Shown one piece after another: positions 17,500 to 26,779 of a DNA stretch of 64,000 nucleotides. The notes beneath the pieces were generated by a model that made no database searches, was not told the DNA's origin, and saw nothing but the letters and a program-made list of their open reading frames with translations. Source of the stretch: Spirosoma aerolatum (GTDB lineage Bacteria; Bacteroidota; Bacteroidia; Cytophagales; Spirosomataceae); NCBI RefSeq assembly GCF_002056795.1, contig NZ_CP020104.1, positions 6,457,501 through 6,521,500 of the forward strand. The letters run 5' to 3'. Numbering within the stretch: the stretch's first letter is position 1; each line of letters begins with the position of its first letter. A program made the translations under genes and the position numbers.

Positions 17500-19353
17500 T
17501 TAGTTCTCTACACCAAAAGCCAGCAGCACATTTCCGGGCATTTCCCCAAACTGTCCATAGCCTGAGTTAACAAACAGCATACCATCCGCTACAACGGGGG
17601 CAGCTCCGTCAAGCGATCCCCCTTTACCGTCTACACCGTTAACAGTCTGGTAACTATGACCTGTATCATAATCCCACAAAATCTTTCCATCGACGGTGGA
17701 GTAGGCCCGAATATGCCCATCCAATGCACCAGCAAATACGACGCCCGGAATGACCGTTGGGGCAGCCGAGTTCGCTTCAAGGCAACCTGCTTTCCCTTCG
17801 CACGATGGCGCGGCTGCTTTCCAGACTATACTACCCTTCGCAGCATCGAGGGCAAAGATGCCAGGCGCGGGTTCTACAAGCGAATCAACTTTAGGATTGA
17901 TCCCGTATTTATTATCGGCATTGGCGGCATAAACCAGCTTGCCGTCGGTTGCCATGCCCCAGTGAATACCACCCAGCGCCCCTCCCCGACCGATGCGGGT
18001 TTGCCAGACCAATTTACCCGTTTCGGGTGATAGACCGTATACAAAACCCGCTTTTTGCCCAACCACCAGCAGATCATCGCCCGATGGTTGTTTGACCAGA
18101 ATTGGCGCCATACCAAAATCGAAGTCGGGGCCAATCTTTTCAGGGCAGTTCGGATTTCCCGGACAGGCCAGATTCCAGGTATCACCCTGCGTCGCCTGAA
18201 ATGTCCAGGCCAGTTTTCCGGTTTTCAGATCCAGTGCCTGAATGGCGTCGCTGGTCGTAGTAGCAGGGGCCGTATAGTTCTCGCCAGTCCCGAAATAAAG
18301 CAATCCTCGTTGGGCATCAACAGTGGGGCTACACCAGACGATTGCACCCGATGGGCCATAAAAGGGGGCTCCGTTTTTCTTTTTCCCAACTTCCTTCGCC
18401 GGTTCGGTAATGACCCGATGCCGCCAGACAATCTTTCCCGACCGGGTATTCATCGCGACGATTTCACCCGACGATGAACAACAGGGATACGTAGGGTCTA
18501 ATACCGAAGCTACTTCGATAGAGGTGATTGGCACATAAACCAGGTTGTCGTACACCGCCACGGAGCCCGTATTTCCCGATTGTGGATGCTCTCCTGCTTT
18601 ACTTTCCCAGATCAGTTTGCCGGTTTTTACATCGAGGGCATACACATTGGTGTTGTTATCGCAGAAAAAGGCCTGTATGCTTTTTCCGGTTTGTACGACC
18701 GAAATTGCACCCCGGACTGCGCTTTTTGCCAGAAATCGCCAGCCTATTTTACCTGTCTGTTTATTCAGGCAATACACTTCGCCAAACTGACTGCCAATAA
18801 TCAGCCAATCGCCCACAATGGCAGGTTTGCTGCGTACCTGATTAGCTTCGGGGAAGGCAAATGCCCATTTGAGTTTCAACTGACCGACACTCGTTGCCGA
18901 TATACCAGCCTGTTCGGCCGATCGGTATCCGGTTCCTTCCAGATTCCCTCCCCAACCCGAATGACGCACTACCCCTTTCGCATCGGCAGGTATTGAAAAC
19001 TGTGTGTAGGCTTCCTGCGGCATGGCCGTTTCCTTAATAGCCTTACCCGTAAGCCAATGCGCTACAGCTTTCCGCTGTTCGTCGGTGAGGTCTTTAGCCT
19101 GTACACGCATTTTACCCGTTTCCAAAGCCGCGACGATGGCTCGTGGCGGCATTTGTGCCAGTACCAGATAGCCTGGAGCCCCTACGCCCGCGTCGGCCTT
19201 GTGACAGCTATTGCAGGTAGCCATGTACACTTTTTGCCCTTCGGCAAGAATCGTAGCGAGGGGTTTCTGGCTGTAAACCGGCGAAAAAATAAATAGAAAC
19301 GACAGCAGGGCTACCGAATACCGTAGCCACCCAGTCTGATAGAACGTTTTCAT
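17500..19353 (-). CDS. Cytochrome c / PQQ beta-propeller dehydrogenase (polyvinyl-alcohol dehydrogenase-like)
   Basis: The 617-residue periplasmic protein has a signal peptide, an N-terminal cytochrome c domain with C47-NSC50-H51, and an eight-bladed PQQ-type propeller. The propeller shows repeated WxFxAxxGxxxW-like blade ends such as ALDLKTGKLAWTFQ. The order heme domain first, then propeller, and the IGPDFDFGMAPIL segment match the polyvinyl-alcohol dehydrogenase type. It would oxidise an alcohol and pass electrons to the heme. Substrate is unknown; a vicinal disulfide candidate (CC in YPCCSSSG) is present. No PQQ synthesis genes are nearby. Confidence 0.87.
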   Translation of the reverse strand: MKTFYQTGWLRYSVALLSFLFIFSPVYSQKPLATILAEGQKVYMATCNSCHKADAGVGAPGYLVLAQMPPRAIVAALETGKMRVQAKDLTDEQRKAVAHWLTGKAIKETAMPQEAYTQFSIPADAKGVVRHSGWGGNLEGTGYRSAEQAGISATSVGQLKLKWAFAFPEANQVRSKPAIVGDWLIIGSQFGEVYCLNKQTGKIGWRFLAKSAVRGAISVVQTGKSIQAFFCDNNTNVYALDVKTGKLIWESKAGEHPQSGNTGSVAVYDNLVYVPITSIEVASVLDPTYPCCSSSGEIVAMNTRSGKIVWRHRVITEPAKEVGKKKNGAPFYGPSGAIVWCSPTVDAQRGLLYFGTGENYTAPATTTSDAIQALDLKTGKLAWTFQATQGDTWNLACPGNPNCPEKIGPDFDFGMAPILVKQPSGDDLLVVGQKAGFVYGLSPETGKLVWQTRIGRGGALGGIHWGMATDGKLVYAANADNKYGINPKVDSLVEPAPGIFALDAAKGSIVWKAAAPSCEGKAGCLEANSAAPTVIPGVVFAGALDGHIRAYSTVDGKILWDYDTGHSYQTVNGVDGKGGSLDGAAPVVADGMLFVNSGYGQFGEMPGNVLLAFGVEN

Positions 19354-19531
19354 CGGGCAAGGTTAGTTTAGTCAGTGGAGCAAGCGATTTCGCCTGCAAT
19401 CTTAACCAGGCAATCAGCCTAATACAATCAAAACTAGGTACTTGCCGCTAAGACTAATGACTTTTGTGATGAACCACCACCCTACAGGTGTGAAGGCCAG
19501 ATTATGCAGGATGAACTTCAGTAAACATCGC

Positions 19532-19586
19532 CAGGGCGCGAAGTCGCGAAGAGTAATCTTATAATTCTTCGCGACTTCGCGTCCTG
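19532..19586. repeat. Inverted repeat with GCGCGAAGTCGCGAAG motif
   Basis: The 20-bp arms at 19532-19551 and 19567-19586 differ at one position. Each arm itself contains the half-palindromic CGCGAAGTCGCG. The element lies downstream of the frameshifted permease and may serve as its terminator. Confidence 0.7.
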
Positions 19587-19610
19587 TCGGTTCAATTTAA
19601 TCGAACCTGA

Positions 19611-20602
19611 TTACTTGGCCGAAATGATCAGGACGAGCCCTAATACATAGCATAATCCCATCAGCATCAGGTATCGATTGGAGGTTGACGGAGCACCCCG
19701 AAATTCGTGCCAGATAAATACGCCCCAGAGCACGGCAATAATCGTAGCACCCTGCCCTAGTCCGTAGCTGATCGCATAGCCAGCCGCGCCTGAAGCCAGC
19801 AAACTCGATGCCATGCCCAGACACCAGACCATCCCCCCAGAATACCGATCTGATGATTCCGACGACTTACATCACTGTATAGTATTTCCCCGTCAGCCGG
19901 TTTACTCGCGAATCGGCGCAGGACAGGCAGAAAAATGGGCGTGCTAACAACAACCCCAACTGCAAATAGCACCAAAGCGGTGTAGGGCGTGAGCAAGCCC
20001 GGCGACGGATTGACGAAATCGGCAGTCATGGATTTGACCACAAAATAGAAGAAGAAACTCATCAGAAACCCACCTGCCAGTGAGCTAATCAACCCCTGTG
20101 TGCTGACCGATGCATCGGTACGGCTCTTCGATCGGTAGGCCATAGCACTGAACACAATAGCCAGAAATATGGAGAAAACCCCTCCCGACAGTAGCCCAAC
20201 ATTGCCTACCGGCGACTGAATATAATTGACGATAACCCCCAGAATCAGCGCCAGGCCAATACCAACCGGCATGGCGACCGACAAACCGGCCAGTTCGATA
20301 CCAACCACAATCAGAATGTTGGCAATATTGAACACGAACCCACCGATCAGTGCATAAATCAGGTTTTGCGTATCACCCTGTTTTAGATCAGTAATAAACG
20401 GACGCCCTGCCTCACCGAAACTGCCAAATGTAAACGCCAGCAGCAGACTTAGCAGTAAAATACCATAGGTATAGTCGCGGTAGAAGATGGTGGTAGGTAC
20501 AGACTGGGTAGTAAGCTTTTGCGTATTAGCCCAGGACCCCCAGCAAAGCATTGTTACAAAACAAACAACAACAGCTAATGGGTAATGAGTAATGATGAAC
20601 AT
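19611..20602 (-). pseudogene. Sugar/ureide-type permease broken by one frameshift
   Basis: Two overlapping minus-strand frames encode one ten-helix transporter. The first frame (start ATG at 20602, MFIITHYP) carries the WGSWANTQK motif of the ureide-permease/RhaT-GRP group of DMT carriers. It leaves the family sequence at a run of six G (C6 at 19833-19838 on the plus strand). The second frame resumes exactly there with MVWCLGMASSLLASGAAGYA and ends in LGLVLIISAK. One more G in the run would restore a single ORF of about 330 codons. It is either a genuine inactivation, phase variation, or a homopolymer sequencing error. Confidence 0.85.
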
Positions 20603-20721
20603 TGAGTGAAGGCTGTTTAGGTCGGGAATGGTGAAGCAAGCTACAAAATGTACCATTCACTTCAAAACGTTCACTCCAACGAAAAAACATGTAACCACTA
20701 ACGTGACGGTTGCCCATTGGC

Positions 20722-20729
20722 TACCTTTG
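20722..20729 (+). promoter_or_regulatory. -7 box almost touching the start codon
   Basis: TACCTTTG matches TAnnTTTG and ends 4 bp before the ATG at 20734. With the usual spacing the transcript would begin at or next to the A of the start codon, giving a leaderless mRNA. Confidence 0.4.
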
Positions 20730-20733
20730 TATC

Positions 20734-21177
20734 ATGAATTACATCTATCTGGTTTTTGCGTTCATCGTTGGCCTGGCCATCACCGTTCAGGCAGGGGTTA
20801 ATGCAAACTTACGACAGGCGATGGCCAACCCGATTCTGGCGGCAGTCATCTCATTTGGTTCGGGGCTGATTGCCCTCGTATTGATGTTTTTGTCAACGGG
20901 TGGCGTTGTTCCTCCCCTCGATACCATCCGACAGGTTAGCTGGTGGAAATGGACAGGGGGTGTTATGGGAGCCATCTACATGATCACGGTTATCGTCAGC
21001 GTACAAAAAATTGGAACAGCCAACATGGTTAGTTTAAGCGTAGCTGGTCAGTTAACAGCCGCCATCATTCTCGACCACTATGGCCTGCTGGGGTTCGCTC
21101 ACCACCCGGCCAATGTCTGGCGGCTGCTCGGCATCATCCTGATTGTAGGTGGGGTATTGCTGGTTGTAAAAAACTAA
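20734..21177 (+). CDS. DMT transporter, YdcZ (DUF606) type
   Basis: The 147-residue membrane protein has four to five predicted helices and the DUF606 pattern: VQAGVNANLRQAM in the first loop, ISFGSGL in helix 2, and GQLTAAIILDHYGLLG in helix 4. Members of this small DMT family are half-size carriers of unknown substrate. The ATG at 20734 was chosen over the in-frame ATG at 20710 because it follows a TAnnTTTG box and gives a normal first helix. It is divergent from the broken permease, also a DMT-class carrier. Confidence 0.85.
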   Translation: MNYIYLVFAFIVGLAITVQAGVNANLRQAMANPILAAVISFGSGLIALVLMFLSTGGVVPPLDTIRQVSWWKWTGGVMGAIYMITVIVSVQKIGTANMVSLSVAGQLTAAIILDHYGLLGFAHHPANVWRLLGIILIVGGVLLVVKN

Positions 21178-21184
21178 GTCTAAC

Positions 21185-21236
21185 GTTTACGGTTTTACAG
21201 TATGCCCCAGCCCACCGGACCTTGTAAACGGTAAAC
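21185..21236. repeat. GTTTAC/GTAAAC inverted repeat (family B, copy 2)
   Basis: GTTTACGGTTTTACA at the left and TGTAAACGGTAAAC at the right form near-complementary arms around a CCCAGCCCACC core. It ends about 10 bp before the ATG at 21247 and therefore lies in the ribosome-binding region. Confidence 0.65.
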
Positions 21237-21246
21237 CTGAGAAGTC

Positions 21247-21873
21247 ATGATCAACTACCGCTTCTACCCATCGTTACTGAATGTGTTTTCCCGCTATATG
21301 CGTGGAGGGAGCCTGTCGGCTCAGGAATTGATCGATGCTATCAATCGGGTACCAACACCAACCACAGCAGCTCAGGAACGGGGCATTTCGTTTGAGGAAG
21401 CCGTAGTAAAGGGCACTGACGAAGACCGATTCGATCCGGAGCTTCTCAAAAAAGTTCGTAAGCTACTCCCCCGCCCGATTGTCGATACGCAGGTATATTG
21501 CCAATGGCAGATCGAAGATGTGCTGTTTTATGGCTATGTTGATCTGATTGGCAAATTCAAAGCAGTCGATTTGAAAACAACAGCTTCGTATCAGCCGGGG
21601 CGGTATGTACACAATCACCAGAATTTATACCTCCACGCGCTTAAAGGCAAGGGTATTAAACTGATGGAGTATGTGATTGCGGCTTTTGAACCCGATGGCC
21701 GGACGGAGGTGCATGTGGAAAGCTATGCATTAACGCATCCGATTGAGAAGCAACTGGAAGAGATTCGGCTTTTTAAGGCTTTTCTGGAAGAACACCGGCC
21801 GTTAATCACCGATCCGAAGATATTTGTTGTCCCAGGCGAAGAGCCCAGTGCCCGACGACGGCCGCATTCCTGA
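21247..21873 (+). CDS. PD-(D/E)XK nuclease-superfamily protein
   Basis: This 208-residue protein shows the catalytic layout of the RecB/Cas4-like PD-(D/E)XK fold. An acidic helix holds E50/E51, followed by D99 in GYVDLIG, D108-L-K110 in AVDLKT, and the downstream Q125-x2-Y motif in HNHQNLYLHAL. It is therefore probably an active DNA nuclease. No helicase or phage gene is adjacent, so its cellular role is open; the neighbours are transporters. The family name is a fold assignment, not a specific orthology. Confidence 0.75.
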   Translation: MINYRFYPSLLNVFSRYMRGGSLSAQELIDAINRVPTPTTAAQERGISFEEAVVKGTDEDRFDPELLKKVRKLLPRPIVDTQVYCQWQIEDVLFYGYVDLIGKFKAVDLKTTASYQPGRYVHNHQNLYLHALKGKGIKLMEYVIAAFEPDGRTEVHVESYALTHPIEKQLEEIRLFKAFLEEHRPLITDPKIFVVPGEEPSARRRPHS

Positions 21874-21955
21874 ATAGCTCGTTTTTTGTAAACTTATTCT
21901 TCCACTACCTGAATAACAAACACCCGCTGCTTACGATTCATCGTAACTTGCAGGC

Positions 21956-23242
21956 ATGCTTCAGCGGACGCTTCATCTGTATCAACGGGCCTATCAGGGA
22001 CTATCGCCATCGGTCTGGCTGCTGGCCATAGTCATGCTGATCAACCGCTGTGGTACGATGGTGCTACCTTTCATGACCCTGTACCTGACCCAGCATTTGC
22101 ATTACTCCGTTACCGACGCGGGTATAATTATGGCTTTGTTTGGCGCAGGGGCTTTCATTGGTACGTTCATTGGAGGGCGGCTGACCGATCGGTTTGGGTT
22201 TTATTACATCCAATTAGTCAGCCTTATGTTTGGAGGCTTTGCGCTCATCGGTCTTCAGTTCGTTACCAATTTCTACCTGCTCTGCGGGAGTATCTTTACG
22301 TTTACGCTATTCGGCGATTCATTCCGACCCGCCAATCAGGCTGCCATTGCATACTACTCTAATCCAGAAACCCGAACACGAGCTTTTTCGCTGAATCGTC
22401 TGGCAATCAATCTTGGCTGGGCTGTTGGGGGTGCGTTGGGGGGGTGGCTGGCGAGTATCGATTATAGCCTGCTGTTTTGGGTGGATGGGTTTACTTGTCT
22501 GATAGCCAGTATCGTACTATGGATCTATTTACCCGTTCCGAGCCGCCCGAAAGCGAAGGCAGTACAATCAATAATGTCCGGTTTATCAGACCCAATAGCC
22601 ACGAACCAAAGTCCTTACCGGGATACGCTGTTCATCGGATTTGTGGTCTGTTCGGCTTTATATCTGATGGTATTCATGCAATTGTTTTCGATAGTGCCTC
22701 TGTTCTTCAAAGAAGTCCTTGGATTGAACGAACAATTGATTGGCAGGCTGATGGCCCTGAATGGCATTCTGATTGTGCTGTTCGAAATGGCGCTGGTATA
22801 CAGCCTGGAGCAACAGAAACGCCCCAAAACCACGCTAATTATTATGGGAAGTATCTTAACCGCTCTGGCCTATCTTGCGCTGGCTCTGCCAACAAGTAAC
22901 TTGCTGTCAGGAATACATATTGCTTTACTTTTTATTCTGTTTGCCACGCTGGGCGAAATGCTGTCTATCCCATTCCTTCAATCGTTCACTGTAGAACGAT
23001 CGAATCCGGCTACGCGCGGCCAATACCTGGCGCTATATGGCATGGGTGCCTCGTTTGCCCAAACAACGGCCCCAATCTTTGGCTCCTTTCTGGTTGCACA
23101 GGCTGGCTTTTCGATCCATTGGCCAGTGGCTGCCAGCCTTATTCTGGTGTCGTCCTGTGGCTTTTTGTGGCTGGGGAAGGTGTTAAAACAGAAAGAAGCA
23201 CAGGAACTTTCGATAGAGCAAAGCTCTGAATCATCTTCTTAA
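21956..23242 (+). CDS. MFS transporter
   Basis: The 428-residue protein has about twelve predicted membrane helices. The MFS motif A is seen as GGRLTDRFGFYYIQ after helix 2, and ETRTRAFSLNRLAINLGWAVGG matches helix 5 of MdtH/YfcJ-like drug exporters. The C-terminus is short, polar and cytoplasmic. Substrate specificity is not evident. argH follows after a family A repeat, and the two need not be co-transcribed. Confidence 0.88.
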   Translation: MLQRTLHLYQRAYQGLSPSVWLLAIVMLINRCGTMVLPFMTLYLTQHLHYSVTDAGIIMALFGAGAFIGTFIGGRLTDRFGFYYIQLVSLMFGGFALIGLQFVTNFYLLCGSIFTFTLFGDSFRPANQAAIAYYSNPETRTRAFSLNRLAINLGWAVGGALGGWLASIDYSLLFWVDGFTCLIASIVLWIYLPVPSRPKAKAVQSIMSGLSDPIATNQSPYRDTLFIGFVVCSALYLMVFMQLFSIVPLFFKEVLGLNEQLIGRLMALNGILIVLFEMALVYSLEQQKRPKTTLIIMGSILTALAYLALALPTSNLLSGIHIALLFILFATLGEMLSIPFLQSFTVERSNPATRGQYLALYGMGASFAQTTAPIFGSFLVAQAGFSIHWPVAASLILVSSCGFLWLGKVLKQKEAQELSIEQSSESSS

Positions 23243-23286
23243 AATTGCCCTCCCAACTTTCTTTACGACCTTTGCCCCAATTTAAG

Positions 23287-23377
23287 GAGTGAAAGAGCGA
23301 ATGACCGGACTGTCAAACCAGTAAATGAGTGACATCCGGAACAATCGCTCTTTCACTCATTCACTCTTTCGCTCTTT
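23287..23377. repeat. GAGYGAAA inverted repeat upstream of argH (family A)
   Basis: The 14-bp arms GAGTGAAAGAGCGA (23287-23300) and its exact complement (23345-23358) flank a spacer with further partial pairing. A second TTCACTCTTTCGCTCTTT copy (23360-23377) ends 5 bp before the argH start codon. Confidence 0.8.
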
Positions 23378-23382
23378 AAACT

Positions 23383-24717
23383 TTGAAACTCTGGCAAAAA
23401 GAAGGCGTTACCACTGCCGAACAAATAGAACGCTTCACCGTCGGTCGCGACCGTGAAATGGACCTGTATCTGGCCCCTTTCGATGTATTGGGCAACCTCG
23501 CCCATGCGCAGATGCTCGAAACCATCAATCTGCTTACTCAGGAGGAGCTAAAACAGCTAAAGACCGAATTAAAAGCTATTTACGGTCAAATTGAAGCCGG
23601 GCAGTTCGTTATTGAAGACGGTATCGAAGATGTCCATTCGCAGGTTGAGTTAATGCTGACCCGCGTGCTGGGCGATGTGGGCAAAAAAATTCACTCGGGA
23701 CGCTCCCGAAACGATCAGGTACTCGTCGATCTGAAGCTCTTTACCCGCGACCGACTCTGGCAGGTTGCTCAAGCGGTTCAACGCGTATTCGACCGACTCA
23801 TTAGCCGTTCCGAACAGCACAAAGACGACCTATTACCTGGGTACACACATCTTCAGATCGCCATGCCTTCGTCGTTTGGGCTTTGGTTTGGCGCCTACGC
23901 TGAGGCCCTCTCCGACGATATGCTGACGCTGCAAACCGCCTATCGACTTGCCAATCGGAATCCGCTGGGCTCAGGGGCAGGATACGGCTCATCATTTCCC
24001 CTCAATCGGACACTGATCACTGAGTTATTGGGCTTCGAAGGCATGCACGTCAACGTAGTGTACGCACAGATGAGCCGGGGAAAAACCGAACAAACGGCTC
24101 TTACGGCATTGGCAGCTATAGCAGCAACCCTATCTCGAATGGCGATGGATATTTGCCTGTATAACAGCCAGAATTTCGGGTTTCTGGTTCTGCCGGATGC
24201 GCTTACGACGGGTTCAAGCATTATGCCACACAAGAAAAACCCTGATGTGGCGGAATTGCTACGGGCCAAAACCAATCGGCTAAAGGCTTTGCCGATGGAA
24301 ATAACACTGGTAATGAGCAACTTACCATCGGGCTATCACCGTGATATGCAACTATTGAAAGAAATTCTGATGCCCGCGTTCGACGAGATTCTGGACTGCC
24401 TCGACATCACCGATTTCATGCTCGAACACCTACAAGTAAAATCTAATTTGCTTGACGACCCGAAATACGATCTGCTTTTCAGTGTAGAGCGTGTAAATGA
24501 ACTCGTATTACAGGGCGTGCCCTTCCGCGAAGCCTACCGAACGGTTGGGAAGGAAATAGCCGAGCATACCTATGTTCCACCCCGCGTGCTTCATCATACC
24601 CACGAAGGCAGCATTGGCAACCTGGGGAACGATCTTATTGTTAACCAGATGCAACAGACTCTGAATGGCTTTGGCGCTGGCAACGTACAGGAAGCCATAA
24701 CTCGGTTACTTTCTTAA
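23383..24717 (+). CDS. argH: Argininosuccinate lyase
   Basis: ArgH splits argininosuccinate to arginine and fumarate, the last step of arginine synthesis. The 444-residue protein carries the fumarase/ASL signature GSSIMPHKKNPD and the N-terminal KLWQKEG and DLYLAPFDVLG segments usual for Bacteroidota ArgH. The start is TTG at 23383; no ATG is available near it, and this start gives the family N-terminus exactly. The family A repeat ends 5 bp upstream, so it could influence initiation. No other arginine genes lie in the window. Confidence 0.96.
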   Translation: MKLWQKEGVTTAEQIERFTVGRDREMDLYLAPFDVLGNLAHAQMLETINLLTQEELKQLKTELKAIYGQIEAGQFVIEDGIEDVHSQVELMLTRVLGDVGKKIHSGRSRNDQVLVDLKLFTRDRLWQVAQAVQRVFDRLISRSEQHKDDLLPGYTHLQIAMPSSFGLWFGAYAEALSDDMLTLQTAYRLANRNPLGSGAGYGSSFPLNRTLITELLGFEGMHVNVVYAQMSRGKTEQTALTALAAIAATLSRMAMDICLYNSQNFGFLVLPDALTTGSSIMPHKKNPDVAELLRAKTNRLKALPMEITLVMSNLPSGYHRDMQLLKEILMPAFDEILDCLDITDFMLEHLQVKSNLLDDPKYDLLFSVERVNELVLQGVPFREAYRTVGKEIAEHTYVPPRVLHHTHEGSIGNLGNDLIVNQMQQTLNGFGAGNVQEAITRLLS

Positions 24718-24754
24718 AAAAGCGTTATCTTGCTATAAACCAATCTATACGAAG

Positions 24755-25348
24755 ATGCTGGCAACTCAGGAAACTACAGCTACTTCGGCCATTCCATCGT
24801 ACTTCATTTACGAGGTATTAAATGGAAGACCCCTGTATTACCGGGGCTATAAAGAGGTGCTGGAAAACCATCTGAATCCTGAAAGTATCAGGGGAAGCAG
24901 TGCTTTACAGTCTATTTTAGTATCGTTGATTCATTCGTATATTATGCTCAATCGGGATAAGAAAAAATACATTCCCGTTACTAACGAAGCTGGTGTTCAT
25001 CTGGCCCTCACCGATAATTTATCCTGCGATGTAGCCATTTTTGAGAAGGGTACGTTTGCCCCTCACAACTAAGTATTTTGACGTTGCCCCTAAAATTGTG
25101 GTTGAAGTCGATGTCAAAATTGATTTGACCGAGTTCGATGGCATTGAATTCAACTATGTTGCCGAAAAAAACCAGCGTTTGTTCGATCTTGGTGTTGAAC
25201 GCGTTTTGTGGGCAAACACCGCCGGGTCATGATCGCTCAACCCAATCAGGACTGGATTTTTACGGACTGGAGCAACGATATACCTGTAATGGAAGGCTGT
25301 ATCCTCAATATTAAAACATTACTGGACGAAGAAGGCATCGATTATTAG
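24755..25348 (+). pseudogene. Uma2-family (DUF820) gene with two frameshifts
   Basis: Three successive frames together form one Uma2-type PD-(D/E)XK protein of about 195 residues. Frame one runs from ATG 24755 to a stop at 25072 and ends in NLSCDVAIFEKG. Frame two resumes near 25065 with KYFDVAPKIVVEVDVKIDLT and stops at 25232. Frame three resumes near 25227 with VMIAQPNQDWIFTDW and ends EEGIDY at 25348. The catalytic EVDVK segment survives in the middle frame. At least two indels are needed to explain it, so sequencing error alone is less likely. Confidence 0.8.
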
Positions 25349-25357
25349 CTCCGTTAT

Positions 25358-25402
25358 GAAAGTAAGTACAGTCGATGAACAGCTACGACTATACTTACTT
25401 TC
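25358..25402. terminator. Hairpin between converging genes
   Basis: 17-bp arms at 25358-25374 and 25386-25402 pair with one mismatch (GAAAGTAAGTACAGTCG and its complement). It lies between the Uma2 remnant and the SMP-30-like gene. Confidence 0.7.
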
Positions 25403-25420
25403 ACCACTACATTGTTCTAG

Positions 25421-26287
25421 TTATTCCACTCGGTAGGCCACAAGACTGTTTTTGTAAAACGTCGGAACAATCAACAGTTTTTTCTTCGACACATAGTCAA
25501 TATCGGCTGAGTTGATCTTATTGCTGCGAGTATCCAGCAATTGCTCCTTTGTGCCGTCGGCATTCACATGGAAGATCTGACCGTTCCAGTCCGATACAAA
25601 AAAGGTCCCTTTTCCTTCTGGCACAATGCCATCGGTGGCGGCCATTCCATCCGCTACTTTCGTTATCGTTTTTGTTTCGACATCCACCACCTGCAGCGCG
25701 CCGATTTTCGTACTGCCGATCATAAGCTTGTCTTTTCCAACGGCCAGTAACCCATTCGGTTTGTTCAATTGCTCACCTTCCATCCAAACGTCCAGCTTAT
25801 CATCTTTCAGGCGGTAAATTTTGTCATTGCGGTTGTCCGAAACGTACACAGTTCCGTCGCTGGCTACGGTTACATCGTTCAGAAAAGCGTCTTTTCCAAC
25901 GCCATCCCATGTCTTTTCGGCTTGGCCATTATCGGTATTGATACACACCAGCCGGTACATATCGGTCACGTAAAGCCGCTTTTTATAGATACCCATACCC
26001 TTTGGTGCATTCAGTCCCGATGTCCAGTGCAGGTTTTCAATCTTGCCATCGAGCGATACTTTCGAAATAAACCCGCTCCCATCCAACCCATCAGGCTTAC
26101 CGTCAATATTGCTGACGTAGATTGTGTTCTTGCCATCATAAAGTACCGATTCAGGAATACGTAATGTTGTGTCAGTCTCCCATACTTTCACCAGTTTCAT
26201 AGGTTTGGGAGCCACCGATGGGGGCATCAGTGCCAGTAGCAAAGCACTACCGACAAAGACTCCGACTAACGTAAGCGCTTGTTTCAT
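25421..26287 (-). CDS. SMP-30/gluconolactonase-like beta-propeller, exported
   Basis: The 288-residue protein has a hydrophobic signal segment at its N-terminus and a six-bladed SMP-30/gluconolactonase/LRE-type propeller. Blades are visible as repeated NGLxxxxD/G stretches: APKGMGIYKKRLYVTD, FLNDVTVASDGTVYVSDN, KPNGLLAVGKDKLMIG. The calcium-binding Asn and Asp residues expected of active lactonases lie in these loops. Family members hydrolyse lactones or organophosphates, but the substrate here is open. It is a single gene with a 195-bp upstream spacer. Confidence 0.82.
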   Translation of the reverse strand: MKQALTLVGVFVGSALLLALMPPSVAPKPMKLVKVWETDTTLRIPESVLYDGKNTIYVSNIDGKPDGLDGSGFISKVSLDGKIENLHWTSGLNAPKGMGIYKKRLYVTDMYRLVCINTDNGQAEKTWDGVGKDAFLNDVTVASDGTVYVSDNRNDKIYRLKDDKLDVWMEGEQLNKPNGLLAVGKDKLMIGSTKIGALQVVDVETKTITKVADGMAATDGIVPEGKGTFFVSDWNGQIFHVNADGTKEQLLDTRSNKINSADIDYVSKKKLLIVPTFYKNSLVAYRVE

Positions 26288-26482
26288 AGATCAATGGGGA
26301 TTCAGGATTAAAAAAACTAAAAAAAAATTGTTGTAACATATTGGGCCAGCATTTACTCTACAAACCACATGTACAATATATAATATAATTTTTCTAACGT
26401 GGCATCGACTAAGGTACTATACGTAGAAAACAATCTAAAAATCAGGCCTGTTTATCATCACGCGCACTAAAAACACAGGTCA

Positions 26483-26692
26483 ATGAAACACAACCAATCC
26501 CTAACTTCGCCGATGCAACCGCCGGTAGGGCAACTCAAGGATAGCATCCGCGATATGATTCGGCTGCAACGTGAATACCACCTCTCAGATGAACTCTTCT
26601 GGGAAATCTTTAATTCGCGTGTACTGCTCAATGAGCAGATAGACGTCAATTCTTTCCTCCGTGATCTTTCTACTCCGATCGCTCAAAATTAA
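26483..26692 (+). CDS. Small hypothetical protein
   Basis: The 69-residue product is hydrophilic and predicted helical (DSIRDMIRLQREYHLSDELF), with no signal or membrane segment. It is not recognised. A perfect 15-bp inverted repeat directly after its stop codon looks like a terminator shared with the MFS gene on the other strand. This supports it as a real short gene. Confidence 0.6.
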   Translation: MKHNQSLTSPMQPPVGQLKDSIRDMIRLQREYHLSDELFWEIFNSRVLLNEQIDVNSFLRDLSTPIAQN

Positions 26693-26703
26693 CTACCCAT
26701 CAG

Positions 26704-26763
26704 ACTTCCCAAAACAAACTAGCCAATCCGTATCGACTCGACGGGTATTTTGTTTTGGGAAGT
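26704..26763. terminator. Bidirectional hairpin, 15-bp perfect arms
   Basis: ACTTCCCAAAACAAA (26704-26718) and its exact complement (26749-26763) enclose a 30-bp loop between the convergent genes ending at 26692 and 26780. Confidence 0.75.
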
Positions 26764-26779
26764 TTGTTTTCTTCCGGGC

